A stretch of DNA of 64,000 bases, from assembly GCF_012524205.1 (NCBI RefSeq), contig NZ_JABACI010000001.1:186001-250000 (forward strand), written 5' to 3'. This stretch comes from Microbacterium salsuginis (lineage in GTDB: Bacteria; Actinomycetota; Actinomycetes; Actinomycetales; Microbacteriaceae). This document shows, in pieces, positions 29,030-39,091 of the stretch (positions are counted from its first letter, which is position 1; each line of letters starts with the position of its first letter). Both the position numbers and the translations under genes were made by a program. Under the pieces are notes generated by a model, which worked only from the letters and a program-made list of their open reading frames with translations, had not been told where the DNA came from and did no database searches.

Positions 29030-29097
29030 AAATCATCAATCTGTCCTATGCGGTGGTGTACTATGCTGGGGCTCTCGAAGCTTCGCGGAGGTTTGCC

Positions 29098-29595
29098 ATG
29101 CCACTCACCGTCGTGCGTCACGAAAGCGAGCACCTGTACTCACAACAGCCCAAGACCGACGCCGGTCGCAGGCTGAGTGAGGCGATCCTTCACTTGTGGC
29201 GGGCCGAGCGCAATCAGATGGAGCAGGCGCAGCAGTCGTCAGAGCTCTCGACGATGGATCTCACCGCACTGCGCTACCTCGTGCAGGGTCGCCGTGACGG
29301 CCGTGACCTCGGTCCGAAAGACCTGATGGTGATGCTCAACACCTCGAGTGCGACCGTCACGAACGTCGTGGACCGGCTCGTCGCCCGCGAGTACGTCCAG
29401 CGCGTCGACCACCCGACCGACCGGCGCGCGCACTACCTCGTTGCGACGGATGCCGCGGTCCAGCGCGTGGACGACTCCTTCGCGCCGCATCATTCCGCGA
29501 TCGTCGCCGTCATCGACGGGCTGCCCGAGCACGAAGCCGAGTGCGCGGCCGACGTCGTGCGGCGCATCGCGGAGGAGCTCGACAAGTTCGTGTGA
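29098..29595 (+). CDS. MarR-family transcriptional regulator
   Basis: A 165-residue winged-helix regulator. The DNA-binding core runs from about residue 50: MDLTALRYLVQG, then the recognition helix SSATVTNVVDRLVAREYV and the wing RVDHPTDRRAHYLV. Flanking helices form the dimer interface. I use ATG 29098, preceded by CGGAGG, rather than the upstream start at 29053. It is divergent from the DUF7882-like gene and runs into the alpha/beta hydrolase gene 31 bases downstream. The ligand is unknown. Confidence 0.88.
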   Translation: MPLTVVRHESEHLYSQQPKTDAGRRLSEAILHLWRAERNQMEQAQQSSELSTMDLTALRYLVQGRRDGRDLGPKDLMVMLNTSSATVTNVVDRLVAREYVQRVDHPTDRRAHYLVATDAAVQRVDDSFAPHHSAIVAVIDGLPEHEAECAADVVRRIAEELDKFV

Positions 29596-29625
29596 CGGGC
29601 ATGAGGCGACCCTAGGCTGGAGGTC

Positions 29626-30402
29626 ATGACTGCCCCCGTCCTCCTCCCTCGCCTGACCTGGGGGTCGGCCACCGCTTCCCGCCACGCTCTGCTGGTCCAC
29701 GGACTGGGATCGAACGGCGCACTCATGTGGCGGTACGGGGTCGCCCTCGCCGAAGCCGGATGGCGAGCGGATGCTGTCGACCTTCGCGGTCATGGAACGG
29801 CTCCGCGCGCGTTGGACTACCGCATCGCCGCGTACGCCGCCGACCTGGCCCCGACCCGCCCGCCCGGCACGAGCGCGTGGGACCTCGTCGTCGCGCATTC
29901 GCTCGGTGCCGCGGCATCCGTCATCGCCGCCGCGGAGGATCCGCAGTGGACTCGCCACCTCGTCCTCGTCGACCCCGCGATCGCGCTCACCGGACGCGAC
30001 CGCGAGATCGTGCGCGACAGCCAGACGCGCTCGTTCGATGACCCGAGCCGAGCCGCCGTGCGGGCCGAGCACCCCGATTGGCACGAGCACGACGTCGAGC
30101 TCAAGGCACTGTCGGCGCAGCAGGCGAGCCGCTGGGCGGTCGAGCAGACCAGCTCGCAGAATGAGACGTGGGACGTGACGGATGCCGCGATCCGCGTCGA
30201 CGTGCCCACCCACGTGATCGCGTCGGACCCCGCCGTCTACTCGATCTTCCGCGGCAAGCCGGCCGAGTCGGTCGTGGCGCGGAATCCGCGGTTCGGGATG
30301 TCGGTGGTGCCGGGCGCGGGTCACTCGCCTCATCGCGACCGACCCGAGGCGACCCTCTCCGCACTCCGCGATGTCCTCGAGGGCTGGGGCCTCAGCCGCT
30401 GA
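29626..30402 (+). CDS. Alpha/beta-fold hydrolase
   Basis: A 258-residue hydrolase. LLVHGLGSNGALMW near residue 24 is the oxyanion loop, LVVAHSLGAAASVI near residue 87 holds the nucleophile Ser, and VVPGAGHSPHRDRPE near residue 229 holds the catalytic His. The acidic residue is probably in IASDPAVYS. There is a helical cap between them. The substrate is unknown. TAGGCT ends seven bases before the ATG, so it has its own leaderless promoter even though it follows marR closely. Confidence 0.85.
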   Translation: MTAPVLLPRLTWGSATASRHALLVHGLGSNGALMWRYGVALAEAGWRADAVDLRGHGTAPRALDYRIAAYAADLAPTRPPGTSAWDLVVAHSLGAAASVIAAAEDPQWTRHLVLVDPAIALTGRDREIVRDSQTRSFDDPSRAAVRAEHPDWHEHDVELKALSAQQASRWAVEQTSSQNETWDVTDAAIRVDVPTHVIASDPAVYSIFRGKPAESVVARNPRFGMSVVPGAGHSPHRDRPEATLSALRDVLEGWGLSR

Positions 30403-30475
30403 GGCGCCCGCGTGGTGCAGCGCCCGCATCCGCCCACCCGGCCCACGACGCGCCACCCGCGGCCACAATGGGATC

Positions 30476-31651
30476 GTGACCGCTGAATTCGACCCGACCG
30501 CGATCCTGTCCGACGAGCTGCTCGAGCGTCTGCGCGAGCGCGCAGCGCGGCACGACCGCGAGAACACGTTCCCCGACGACGACCTCGCCGACCTGAAGCA
30601 GGCCGGTTATCTGGGCATCCTGGTGCCCCGCGAGCTGGGCGGTCTGGGCCTCGGGCTGGCCGAGGCATCCGTTCTGCAGCAGCGGCTGGCGGGAGCGGCA
30701 CCGGCCACCGCCCTCGCGATCAACATGCATCTGGTGTGGACGGGCGTCGCGAAGGTGATGGCGGACCGCGGCATCGACGCCCTGCGATTCGTGCAGGAGG
30801 GAGCAGCGGCAGGCGAGGTGTTCGCGTTCGGGATCAGCGAGGCGGGGAACGATCTGGTGCTGTTCGGGAGCGGGACGGATGCCGCGCCGCTCCCTGACGG
30901 CGGCTATGCGTTCACCGGCACCAAGATCTTCACTTCGCTCGCCCCGGTGTGGACCCAGCTCGGCCTGCACGGCCTGGACACGTCCTCCCCGGACGCCCCG
31001 CAGATGGTCTACGCGTTCGTGCCGCGGTCCGAGGTGCAGGCGGACCGCGTCGTGGTGCGCGACGACTGGGACACCCTCGGTATGCGGGCGACGCAGTCCC
31101 GCACGACCGAGCTGCACGGCGCACTCGCTCCCGCTGACCGAGTGGTGCGTCGGCTCGCGCCCGGGCCGAACCCCGATCCCCTCGTGTTCGGCATCTTCAG
31201 CGTCTTCGAGCTGCTCCTGGCGTCGGTGTACACCGGAATCGCGCGTCGGGCGCTGGACCTCGCGGTCACGGCCGCCGGCGGGCGCACGTCCAAGCGCACC
31301 GGCAAGGCGTACAGCCAGGATCCCGACATCCGCTGGCGCATCGCCGGCATGGCTCTCGCGTACGATGCGCTGCCGCCGCAGATCGAGTCTCTCAGCCGAG
31401 ACGTCGACGTGCTCGCGGACCACGGCCCACGGTGGTTCTCGCTGCTGGCGGGCGTCAAGCACCGTGCCGTCACGGCGGCGAAGGCGATCGTGGACGACGC
31501 CGTGCTGGTCGCGGGCGGCTCGTCGTACTTCTCGCGCAACGAGCTCGGCCGCCTCTACCGCGATGTGCTGGCAGGGCTGTTCCATCCTTCCGACCCCGAG
31601 TCGGCGCACTCGACCGTCGCGACCGCGTGGCTCGGGCCGTTGCAGGAGTAG
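30476..31651 (+). CDS. Acyl-CoA dehydrogenase family protein
   Basis: The 391-residue flavoprotein has the three-domain ACAD pattern. An N-terminal helical domain includes LVPRELGGLGLGLAEAS. A middle beta domain has FGISEAGNDLVLF and TGTKIFTSLAPVW (the FAD-binding region). The C-terminal helices carry GGSSYFSRNELGRLYRDVLAGLFHP. The C-terminal glycine-serine pattern resembles DszC or flavin-dependent monooxygenase-like ACADs more than beta-oxidation enzymes, so the substrate may not be an acyl-CoA. Start GTG 30476 lies six bases after CACAAT. The open frame begins 35 codons earlier without a plausible start. Confidence 0.82.
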   Translation: MTAEFDPTAILSDELLERLRERAARHDRENTFPDDDLADLKQAGYLGILVPRELGGLGLGLAEASVLQQRLAGAAPATALAINMHLVWTGVAKVMADRGIDALRFVQEGAAAGEVFAFGISEAGNDLVLFGSGTDAAPLPDGGYAFTGTKIFTSLAPVWTQLGLHGLDTSSPDAPQMVYAFVPRSEVQADRVVVRDDWDTLGMRATQSRTTELHGALAPADRVVRRLAPGPNPDPLVFGIFSVFELLLASVYTGIARRALDLAVTAAGGRTSKRTGKAYSQDPDIRWRIAGMALAYDALPPQIESLSRDVDVLADHGPRWFSLLAGVKHRAVTAAKAIVDDAVLVAGGSSYFSRNELGRLYRDVLAGLFHPSDPESAHSTVATAWLGPLQE

Positions 31652-31656
31652 CGGAC

Positions 31657-31974
31657 TCAGGCGTCCTGGATGTAGTGGCGCACGGTCTCGTCGCGCTGCA
31701 CCAGGAAGTCGTCGTCCTCGGGGTAGTACACCGCGGCGTCGACGTCGGCCCCGGCGAAGCTGCGGACGGCGTTCATCGACTCCCATCGCGACACCGTGAG
31801 GATCTCGGTCGTGCCGTCGCCGAGGTCGCGCGTGAGGATCCAGGCGTCGAGGTTGCCCGGCGTCGCCCGGTACTCCCCCATCCCGGTGCGTTCGACGTAC
31901 TCGACGTACTCGTCGCGTTCCTGAGTGCGGATCACGCCGCGCCACACGCGGACGACGGGCTGGTGCGAGGTCAT
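31657..31974 (-). CDS. Antibiotic-biosynthesis-monooxygenase-fold (ABM) protein
   Basis: A 105-residue ferredoxin-like fold protein: VVRVWRGVIRTQERDEYVEY at the start, GNLDAWILTRDLGDGTTEILTV in the middle and SRWESMNAVRSFAG after it. Proteins of this size work as dimers, some as haem-degrading or quinol monooxygenases, many without a known reaction. ATG 31974 is six bases after CAGGAT, a leaderless-type spacing. It is convergent with the acyl-CoA dehydrogenase gene and divergent from the DUF445 gene. Confidence 0.75.
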   Translation of the reverse strand: MTSHQPVVRVWRGVIRTQERDEYVEYVERTGMGEYRATPGNLDAWILTRDLGDGTTEILTVSRWESMNAVRSFAGADVDAAVYYPEDDDFLVQRDETVRHYIQDA

Positions 31975-32050
31975 GAGCCCATCCTGCGATGATCCTGGGC
32001 GCGACGGAAGGGCTCGCGGCGCATACGGGGGCCCGTGCGAGGATGACCGC

Positions 32051-33322
32051 ATGGCGCGAACTCCGACCCACCTGCTGAGCGCCGCCGACCAGGAGCGCCG
32101 GCGCGGACTGCGATTCATGAAAGGCGTCGCGCTGGGCGCGCTGCTGTTCATGGCCGTGCTGTTCGCCGTCGCGTTCGCCTTCCAGCAGCAGGTTCCCGCG
32201 CTCGCCTACGTCCGTGCCGCGGCCGAGGGCGGCATGGTCGGCGCGCTGGCCGACTGGTTCGCCGTGACGGCCCTGTTCCGGCATCCGCTCGGAATCCCGA
32301 TCCCGCACACGGCGATCATCCCCAGCCGCAAGAACGAGATCGGGCGGACTCTGGGCGAGTTCGTCGAGACCGAGTTCCTCCGCGGCGACGTCGTGCGCAC
32401 CAAGCTCGAGGCGACGGCGATCGCGTCCAGGCTCGGCGACTGGCTGCGGCATCCCGCGCACGCCGAGCGCGTGGCGGCCGAGGCATCCGTCATGGCCGCC
32501 GGCGTGCTGCAGGCGCTCAGCGACGACGACGTGCAGGACGTCATCGAAGACCTCGCGCGCGAGCACCTCATCTCCCCGGAGTGGGGTCCGCCGCTGGGCG
32601 AGTGGCTCGGGCGGATCGTCGATTCCGGGGCGCACCACGGCGCCGTCGACATGGCGCTGGAGAACATCGCGACGTGGCTGGCCGCCAACCAGGCCGCGTT
32701 CACCGGCCTCGTCTCGCGGCGGCTGCCGTCGTGGGTGCCCTCGGTCGCCCACCGGCTCGTCGACGACACCGTGTACAACGAGGCGGTCAAGTTCGTGGCG
32801 GCGGTCCGTGCCGACGCCGATCATCCTGCCCGCCGCGCGGTGGACGGGTACCTCGAACGCCTCGCCGACAACCTGCAGCACGACCCCGCCACGATCGGCC
32901 GGCTCGAAGACGCCAAGCACGCGGTCTTCGACAGCCCGCGCATGCGGGCACTGGCCGCCGAGGCGTGGAACACCGCGAAAGCGGGACTGCTGCGTTCGCT
33001 GGCCGACCCCGACAGCGGCCTGCGTCGCCGCGCGACTCAGGCGCTGGCCGAGATCGGCGAGCGGCTGACGACGGATGCCGCGCTGCAGCGCCGTGTCGAC
33101 TCCTGGGCGACGGACGCCGCCGTCTTCCTCGTCGAGCGCTACCGCCACGACATCGCGTCGATCATCACCGACACCGTGGAGCGCTGGGACCCCGCCGAGA
33201 CGACGGAGAAGATCGAGCTCATGGTGGGACGCGACCTGCAGTACATCCGACTGAACGGCACGATCGTCGGGGCGCTCGCGGGGCTCGCCATCTTCTCCGT
33301 CGCCCACGCATTTCTGGGGTGA
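32051..33322 (+). CDS. DUF445-family membrane protein
   Basis: A 423-residue protein with a hydrophobic segment at about residues 22-43, a second weaker one near residues 50-72 (EGGMVGALADWFAVTALFRHP, the DUF445 hallmark), a long helical soluble region and a final membrane helix at about 400-421. The arrangement suggests a membrane-anchored protein with a coiled soluble body between its anchors. Function is unknown. GAGGAT ends six bases before the ATG. Its neighbour downstream starts 20 bases after the stop but has its own -10. Confidence 0.83.
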   Translation: MARTPTHLLSAADQERRRGLRFMKGVALGALLFMAVLFAVAFAFQQQVPALAYVRAAAEGGMVGALADWFAVTALFRHPLGIPIPHTAIIPSRKNEIGRTLGEFVETEFLRGDVVRTKLEATAIASRLGDWLRHPAHAERVAAEASVMAAGVLQALSDDDVQDVIEDLAREHLISPEWGPPLGEWLGRIVDSGAHHGAVDMALENIATWLAANQAAFTGLVSRRLPSWVPSVAHRLVDDTVYNEAVKFVAAVRADADHPARRAVDGYLERLADNLQHDPATIGRLEDAKHAVFDSPRMRALAAEAWNTAKAGLLRSLADPDSGLRRRATQALAEIGERLTTDAALQRRVDSWATDAAVFLVERYRHDIASIITDTVERWDPAETTEKIELMVGRDLQYIRLNGTIVGALAGLAIFSVAHAFLG

Positions 33323-33341
33323 GGCGGGCTAGCCTGAAGCC

Positions 33342-33716
33342 GTGTCGCGCGACGAGCCCATCGACCAGCCCACGGACGAACCCACGCAGCTCCTCTTCAG
33401 CTACGGCACCCTCCAGCACGCGGAGGTGCAGCTCGACACGTTCGGGCGCCTGATCAACGGTGACGACGACGCACTACCGGGGTACACCGTCGACTACGCC
33501 GAGATCGCGGATCCGCGCGTCGTGGACCTGTCCGGGCTGGCGGTGCATCCGATCGTGCGCGCGACCGGCAACCCACTCGACAAGGTGCTGGGCAGGGCAC
33601 TGTGGGTCACCGACGACGAACTCGACGCGTCGGACGAGTACGAGGTCGCGCTCTACCGGCGGGCCTCGGTCGTGCTGGCCAGCGGACGTGCGGCCTGGGT
33701 CTACGTCTCGGCATGA
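33342..33716 (+). CDS. Gamma-glutamylcyclotransferase-like (AIG2/GGCT fold) protein
   Basis: The 124-residue protein has the GGCT hallmark FSYGTLQHAEVQL near residue 17 and the acidic catalytic region ELDASDEYEVALYRR near residue 91. Members of the fold convert gamma-glutamyl amino acids to 5-oxoproline or act on gamma-glutamylamines, but many bacterial ones are uncharacterised. TAGCCT ends six bases before the GTG start. It stands between the DUF445 gene and hutG on the same strand, each with its own apparent promoter. Confidence 0.82.
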   Translation: MSRDEPIDQPTDEPTQLLFSYGTLQHAEVQLDTFGRLINGDDDALPGYTVDYAEIADPRVVDLSGLAVHPIVRATGNPLDKVLGRALWVTDDELDASDEYEVALYRRASVVLASGRAAWVYVSA

Positions 33717-33736
33717 CGCGGGGGTAGCGTCGTGGA

Positions 33737-34675
33737 GTGACTCCTTCCGCTGACCCGCCGCGTTCCGTCGATCCTCCCCGGGCCGATCAGCTCGGGGTCG
33801 ATCCGCTGTGGCCCCGAGCGGGCGGCTGGCCCCGCCTCGACGATGAGGGCAGATGGGATGCCGCGGTGCTGGGTCTTCCCGCCTTCCGCACGTCGCTCTC
33901 GCCGACGGGAGCCCACGCCACACCGGCCGCCGTCCGGGCGGCGCTGCGCCGCTTCAGTCCCACGCTGCTCGGACCGCCGCCGATCGACCTCCACGAGGTG
34001 CTGCGCATCGCGGACGCCGGCGACGTCGACGAACCGGACGGGCCGGCAGGAGAGGCGTCCGCCCGCACCGCTGTCGCCGCCCTCAGAGAGCGCGCCGACC
34101 TCGTGGTGGCGCTCGGCGGAGACAACTCGATCACGTACGCGGTCGCACAGGGCGCGGCAGCATCCGGGCTGATCACCCTCGACGCGCACTTCGACCTGCG
34201 CGACGGCGTGTCGAACGGATCGCCGGTGCGTCGGCTCGTCGAGGCCGGCATGGACCCGCACCGCATCGTGCAGGTGGGGATCGCCGACTTCGCCAACTCC
34301 GCCGCGTACGCGCGCCGCGCCGTCGACCTCGGCATCACCGTCATCACCCTCGACGAGGTGCGGCGTCGTGGCATCCCGGACGTGGTCGCCGAGGCGCTCG
34401 CGATCGCGGGCTCCGGCGGGGGCCCGATCCATCTCGACATCGACGTGGACGTGTGCGACCGCGCGGTCGCCCCGGGCTGCCCGGCCTCGGTCCCCGGTGG
34501 CCTGCAGGCGTGGGAGCTGCGTGCGCTCGTGCGGGCCGCGGCATCCGACTCCCGCGTGCACAGCGCCGATATCGTCGAGGTCGACGCGACGGCGGATGCC
34601 CCCGACGGGCGCACCGTGCGGCTCGCGGCGCTGTGCGTCCTGGAACTTCTCGCGGCAAAGGCGATCGCGCGATGA
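33737..34675 (+). CDS. hutG: Formimidoylglutamase (arginase-fold, histidine utilisation)
   Basis: HutG would hydrolyse N-formimino-glutamate to glutamate and formamide, the last hut step. The 312-residue arginase-fold protein has GGDNS at 127-131, DAHFD at 149-153 and DIDVD at 234-238. These correspond to the Mn-binding motifs GGDHS, DAHxD and DxDxxD, but the first His is replaced by Asn130. TAGCGT ends six bases before the GTG start. It overlaps the next gene by four bases and lies beside hutI and hutU, which point towards it. Agmatinase or another ureohydrolase is the alternative, less likely given the neighbours. Confidence 0.82.
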   Translation: MTPSADPPRSVDPPRADQLGVDPLWPRAGGWPRLDDEGRWDAAVLGLPAFRTSLSPTGAHATPAAVRAALRRFSPTLLGPPPIDLHEVLRIADAGDVDEPDGPAGEASARTAVAALRERADLVVALGGDNSITYAVAQGAAASGLITLDAHFDLRDGVSNGSPVRRLVEAGMDPHRIVQVGIADFANSAAYARRAVDLGITVITLDEVRRRGIPDVVAEALAIAGSGGGPIHLDIDVDVCDRAVAPGCPASVPGGLQAWELRALVRAAASDSRVHSADIVEVDATADAPDGRTVRLAALCVLELLAAKAIAR

Positions 34676-35154
34676 CCGGCGCAGGGATCACGCTCGTGCT
34701 GGTGCGGCACGCGAAATCCGACTGGGGTGACCCTCATCTGGACGACCACGACCGTCCGCTGAACGATCGTGGCCGGCGCGACGCGCCGCGCATGGCGCGG
34801 CGGCTCGCCGAGACGGGATTCCGGCCCGACGCGATTCTCTCGAGCACTGCGGTGCGGGCCCGCTCGACGGCCGAGGCGTTCGCCGAAGAGCTCGGCGCCG
34901 CCGTGACGCTCGCCCCCGAGCTCTATGGGGCGCCGGCGCGCGCCCTGCTCGCCGCCGCCGCGGCGACCGGACTCCGATCCGTGCTCGTCGTGGCGCACGA
35001 CCCCGGGATGAGCGTGCTCGCGGCTCAGCTGTCGGGTGACGGCATCGCCCACATGCCCACGTGCGCCGTCGCGAGATTCCGCTGGGACGACGAGGACTGG
35101 GAGGTGGCCACCGCCGTCGATCCGGCCGAGTGGACCATCGACACACCCCGCTGA
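34672..35154 (+). CDS. Histidine phosphatase family protein (SixA-like)
   Basis: A 160-residue member of the phosphoglycerate-mutase-like phosphatases. The catalytic VRHAKSDW (His13) is at the N-terminus, the second Arg is in STAVRARSTAEAF and the second His in VVAHDPGMS. The short, lid-less form matches SixA, which removes phosphate from histidine phosphotransfer domains, but other small substrates are possible. It is translationally coupled to hutG by an ATGA overlap, which is odd for a phosphatase with no clear part in histidine breakdown. Confidence 0.85.
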   Translation: MTGAGITLVLVRHAKSDWGDPHLDDHDRPLNDRGRRDAPRMARRLAETGFRPDAILSSTAVRARSTAEAFAEELGAAVTLAPELYGAPARALLAAAAATGLRSVLVVAHDPGMSVLAAQLSGDGIAHMPTCAVARFRWDDEDWEVATAVDPAEWTIDTPR

Positions 35155-35176
35155 GGGCGCCGAGGTCTCGCCGCTC

Positions 35177-36445
35177 TCAGAGCCGCTCGCCGCCTACCCA
35201 CACGCTCCGCACCAGCGGCACGCCGGGCCGGTAGGCCAGGTGCACACGCGTGGGGGCGTCGAGCAGTACGAGGTCGGCTCGCATGCCCGAGGCGATTCCG
35301 CCGACGTCCTCGCGGCGCAGAGCCTGCGCACCGCCGGCGGTCGCCGCCCACACGGCTTCGGCCGGGGTCATGCCCATCTCGCGGACGGCGAGCGCGACCA
35401 TGAGCGGCATCGAACTCGTGAAGCTCGATCCCGGGTTGCAGTCGCTGGCGAGCGCGACGGTCACTCCCGCATCGATCAGTCGGCGAGCGTCGGGGTAGGG
35501 CTGGCGCGTCGAGAACTCGACGCCGGGCAGCAAGGTGGCCACGGTCCGCGAGCCCGCCAGGGCCGCGACGTCGGCGTCGCTCAGGTATGTGCAGTGGTCG
35601 ACGGATGCCGCCTCCAGCGCCACTGCGAGGCGCACGCCCTCGCCCGGCCCGAGCTGGTTGCCGTGCACACGGGGCGCGAGTCCGTGGGCGATGCCCGCCA
35701 CGAGGATGCGCTCGCTCTCGGCCGGGCTGAACGCGCCCCGCTCGCAGAACACGTCGATCCAGCGGCTGTGCGCCGTGCACGCTCGGAGCATCTCGCCGCA
35801 CACGAGCTCGACGTACTCCTCACGGCGATCGGCGTACTCGGCCGGCACGACGTGCGCGCCGAGGAACGTGACCTCGGTGGTGACCTCGGCCGCGAGCCGG
35901 GCGAGGCGTGCTTCGTCGGCCACGGTGAGCCCGTAACCGGTCTTGATCTCGAACGTCGTCGTCCCCTGCGCGTGCAGCTCGGCGACGAATCCGGCGAGCC
36001 TCCCGCGCAATTCCTCGTCGCTCGCCGCGCGGGTCGCCGCCACCGTCCGCCGTATGCCACCGGCGGCATACGGCGTGCCGGTCATGCGCGCCTCGAACTC
36101 GTCGGCACGATCGCCGCCGAAGACGAGATGCGTGTGGCTGTCGACGAACCCCGGGATCACCGCCCGGCCGCCCGCGTCGACGATCTCGACCCCGCCTCCT
36201 CCAACGCCGCGGTGGCGTGTGATGTCGTTCGGACGCTGAGACCGCAGCTGCTCTCCCACACCCGGGCGGGTCGATGCGATGTCGCGGTCGGAGATGCGCG
36301 CAGCGGCGTCCGACGCAGCCCCCACCCACGCGATGCGCGTGCCCTCGATCAGCACGGCGGCGTCGTGGAGCGTGCCGCAGAGGTCACCGTCGCGGCCGAC
36401 GTTGGTCGTCAGCTCGCCGATGTTCGTGATCAAGGTCGCGCCCAC
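35177..36445 (-). CDS. hutI: Imidazolonepropionase
   Basis: HutI opens the ring of 4-imidazolone-5-propionate to give N-formimino-glutamate. It is an amidohydrolase with HTH metal ligands at residues 104-106 (in [13 protein letters not shown]), KTGYGL near 190, HGNQLG near 265 and the late metal Asp in ALASDCNPG near 339. The 422-residue length is slightly above the usual 400-410. The excess lies at residues 50-85, a Gly- and Arg-rich segment between the first strands and the [10 protein letters not shown] motif. It lies 78 bases after hutU in one operon. Confidence 0.93.
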   Translation of the reverse strand: MGATLITNIGELTTNVGRDGDLCGTLHDAAVLIEGTRIAWVGAASDAAARISDRDIASTRPGVGEQLRSQRPNDITRHRGVGGGGVEIVDAGGRAVIPGFVDSHTHLVFGGDRADEFEARMTGTPYAAGGIRRTVAATRAASDEELRGRLAGFVAELHAQGTTTFEIKTGYGLTVADEARLARLAAEVTTEVTFLGAHVVPAEYADRREEYVELVCGEMLRACTAHSRWIDVFCERGAFSPAESERILVAGIAHGLAPRVHGNQLGPGEGVRLAVALEAASVDHCTYLSDADVAALAGSRTVATLLPGVEFSTRQPYPDARRLIDAGVTVALASDCNPGSSFTSSMPLMVALAVREMGMTPAEAVWAATAGGAQALRREDVGGIASGMRADLVLLDAPTRVHLAYRPGVPLVRSVWVGGERL

Positions 36446-36523
36446 GGCATCCCTCTTCCCTCGCCAGACTTCACGGCGGTCGCGAATCCTCGCAGACGTG
36501 GATTCTGGACGAGAGCGCCGTCG

Positions 36524-38221
<1,698 letters not shown>

Positions 38222-38224
38222 GAG

Positions 38225-38257
38225 GTCGATTCCACACGCCGGACCGCGCTGCGGCAA
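38225..38257 (-). promoter_or_regulatory. hutU promoter with the motif shared with hutH
   Basis: On the minus strand TTGCCG (38252-38257) and TGGAAT (38229-38234) are separated by 17 bases and lead straight into the hutU ATG. The 13-mer GTGTGGAATCGAC (38225-38237) is repeated exactly upstream of hutH. It may be part of the promoter or an operator for the IclR regulator. Confidence 0.55.
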
Positions 38258-38294
38258 CGGCATTCGCCGGCCCGGCGTCTGAGATACCAGACTC

Positions 38295-38323
38295 GCCACC
38301 CCCGGGCATTGCCCGGGGGTGGC
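38295..38323. promoter_or_regulatory. 29-base perfect palindrome between hutU and the HD gene
   Basis: Two 14-base arms (38295-38308 and 38310-38323) are perfect complements around a single base. The site is in the 124 bases between two divergent genes, where a terminator has no obvious use, so it may be an operator or a site extruded as a cruciform. It also covers a GTG that could be read as an earlier start of the HD gene. Confidence 0.45.
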
Positions 38324-38345
38324 AGGGACTGATCCAATGGCAGGC

Positions 38346-38999
38346 ATGACCGCCGCAACGGCTCCTGCCGACCGCGCACGCGGAGATCAGCTCCGAGCGA
38401 TCCTCCGCGGGCCGGGCGTGCCGTCGAAGCAGTTGCGCGACGGAGGCCTCATCGACGGGATCCCCGAGCTCGCCGCTCTCGGCCGCACGCCGCAGGACCC
38501 GACATGGCATCCCGAGGGCGACGTGCTCGTGCACTCCCTGTGGGCAGCCGACCTTGCCGCGCAGCATGCCGATGAGACCGCGGCGCCCACACCAGCCGAC
38601 TCGCGGGAGCTGCTCGTACTCGCGGCGCTGTGGCACGACATCGGCAAGCCCGAGACGACCCAGCGACGCAACGGCCGCATCACGTCTTACGGCCACGCCG
38701 AGCGAGGCGCCGAGATCGCCGCCTCTCTGGGGCGCAGGCTCGGGCTGCCTGACCCGCTCGTGCGTGCGGCATCCGCCATCATCGCGACCCACATGGCGCA
38801 CGTGTCGGTGGCCGGCCGGCCGAGTCCGAAGGCGGTGAAGCGGCTGCGCGATCGTCTGCGTGCCGCCGGAGCGTCGCTCGAGGAGTGGGCTGTCGTGGTG
38901 CGCTGCGACGGCGACGCGCGCGGCGCCGCTGCCCGACCGGATGCGTCGATCCCGTGGCTGCGGGTCGCAGCGACGCTGCCGCCACTGCGCGAATCTTGA
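38346..38999 (+). CDS. HD-domain phosphohydrolase-like protein
   Basis: A 217-residue protein with [15 protein letters not shown] (His63), [14 protein letters not shown] (His97, Asp98), [11 protein letters not shown] (His117) and [10 protein letters not shown] (His149). This is the metal-binding set of an HD domain like that of the CCA-adding enzyme or its free-standing relatives. Nucleotide or phosphodiester hydrolysis is expected, without known substrate. I choose ATG 38346, seven bases after TCCAAT. ATG 38337 and GTG 38319 are in frame, but the latter sits inside a perfect palindrome. Its stop codon overlaps the promoter of the acetyltransferase gene. Confidence 0.78.
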   Translation: MTAATAPADRARGDQLRAILRGPGVPSKQLRDGGLIDGIPELAALGRTPQDPTWHPEGDVLVHSLWAADLAAQHADETAAPTPADSRELLVLAALWHDIGKPETTQRRNGRITSYGHAERGAEIAASLGRRLGLPDPLVRAASAIIATHMAHVSVAGRPSPKAVKRLRDRLRAAGASLEEWAVVVRCDGDARGAAARPDASIPWLRVAATLPPLRES

Positions 39000-39024
39000 A
39001 CATATGTGTTCGGTTTGCTAGCGT
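38996..39024 (+). promoter_or_regulatory. Promoter of the GNAT gene with TetR operator A
   Basis: TTGAAC (38996-39001), a 17-base spacer and TAGCGT (39019-39024). Operator A, GAACA-TATG-TGTTC at 38998-39011, overlaps the -35 and spacer, so repressor binding would exclude RNA polymerase. Confidence 0.65.
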
Positions 39025-39043
39025 GACGCCCGCGTCCTAACTC

Positions 39044-39057
39044 GTACACTGCTGTTC
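39044..39057 (+). promoter_or_regulatory. TetR operator B before the GNAT gene
   Basis: GTACA-CTGC-TGTTC, 20 bases after the -10 element of the acetyltransferase gene. Same 5-4-5 architecture as sites A, C, D and E. Confidence 0.6.
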
Positions 39058-39091
39058 ACCAACCGTGCGGGACGCGGAAGGAGCGGGATTC

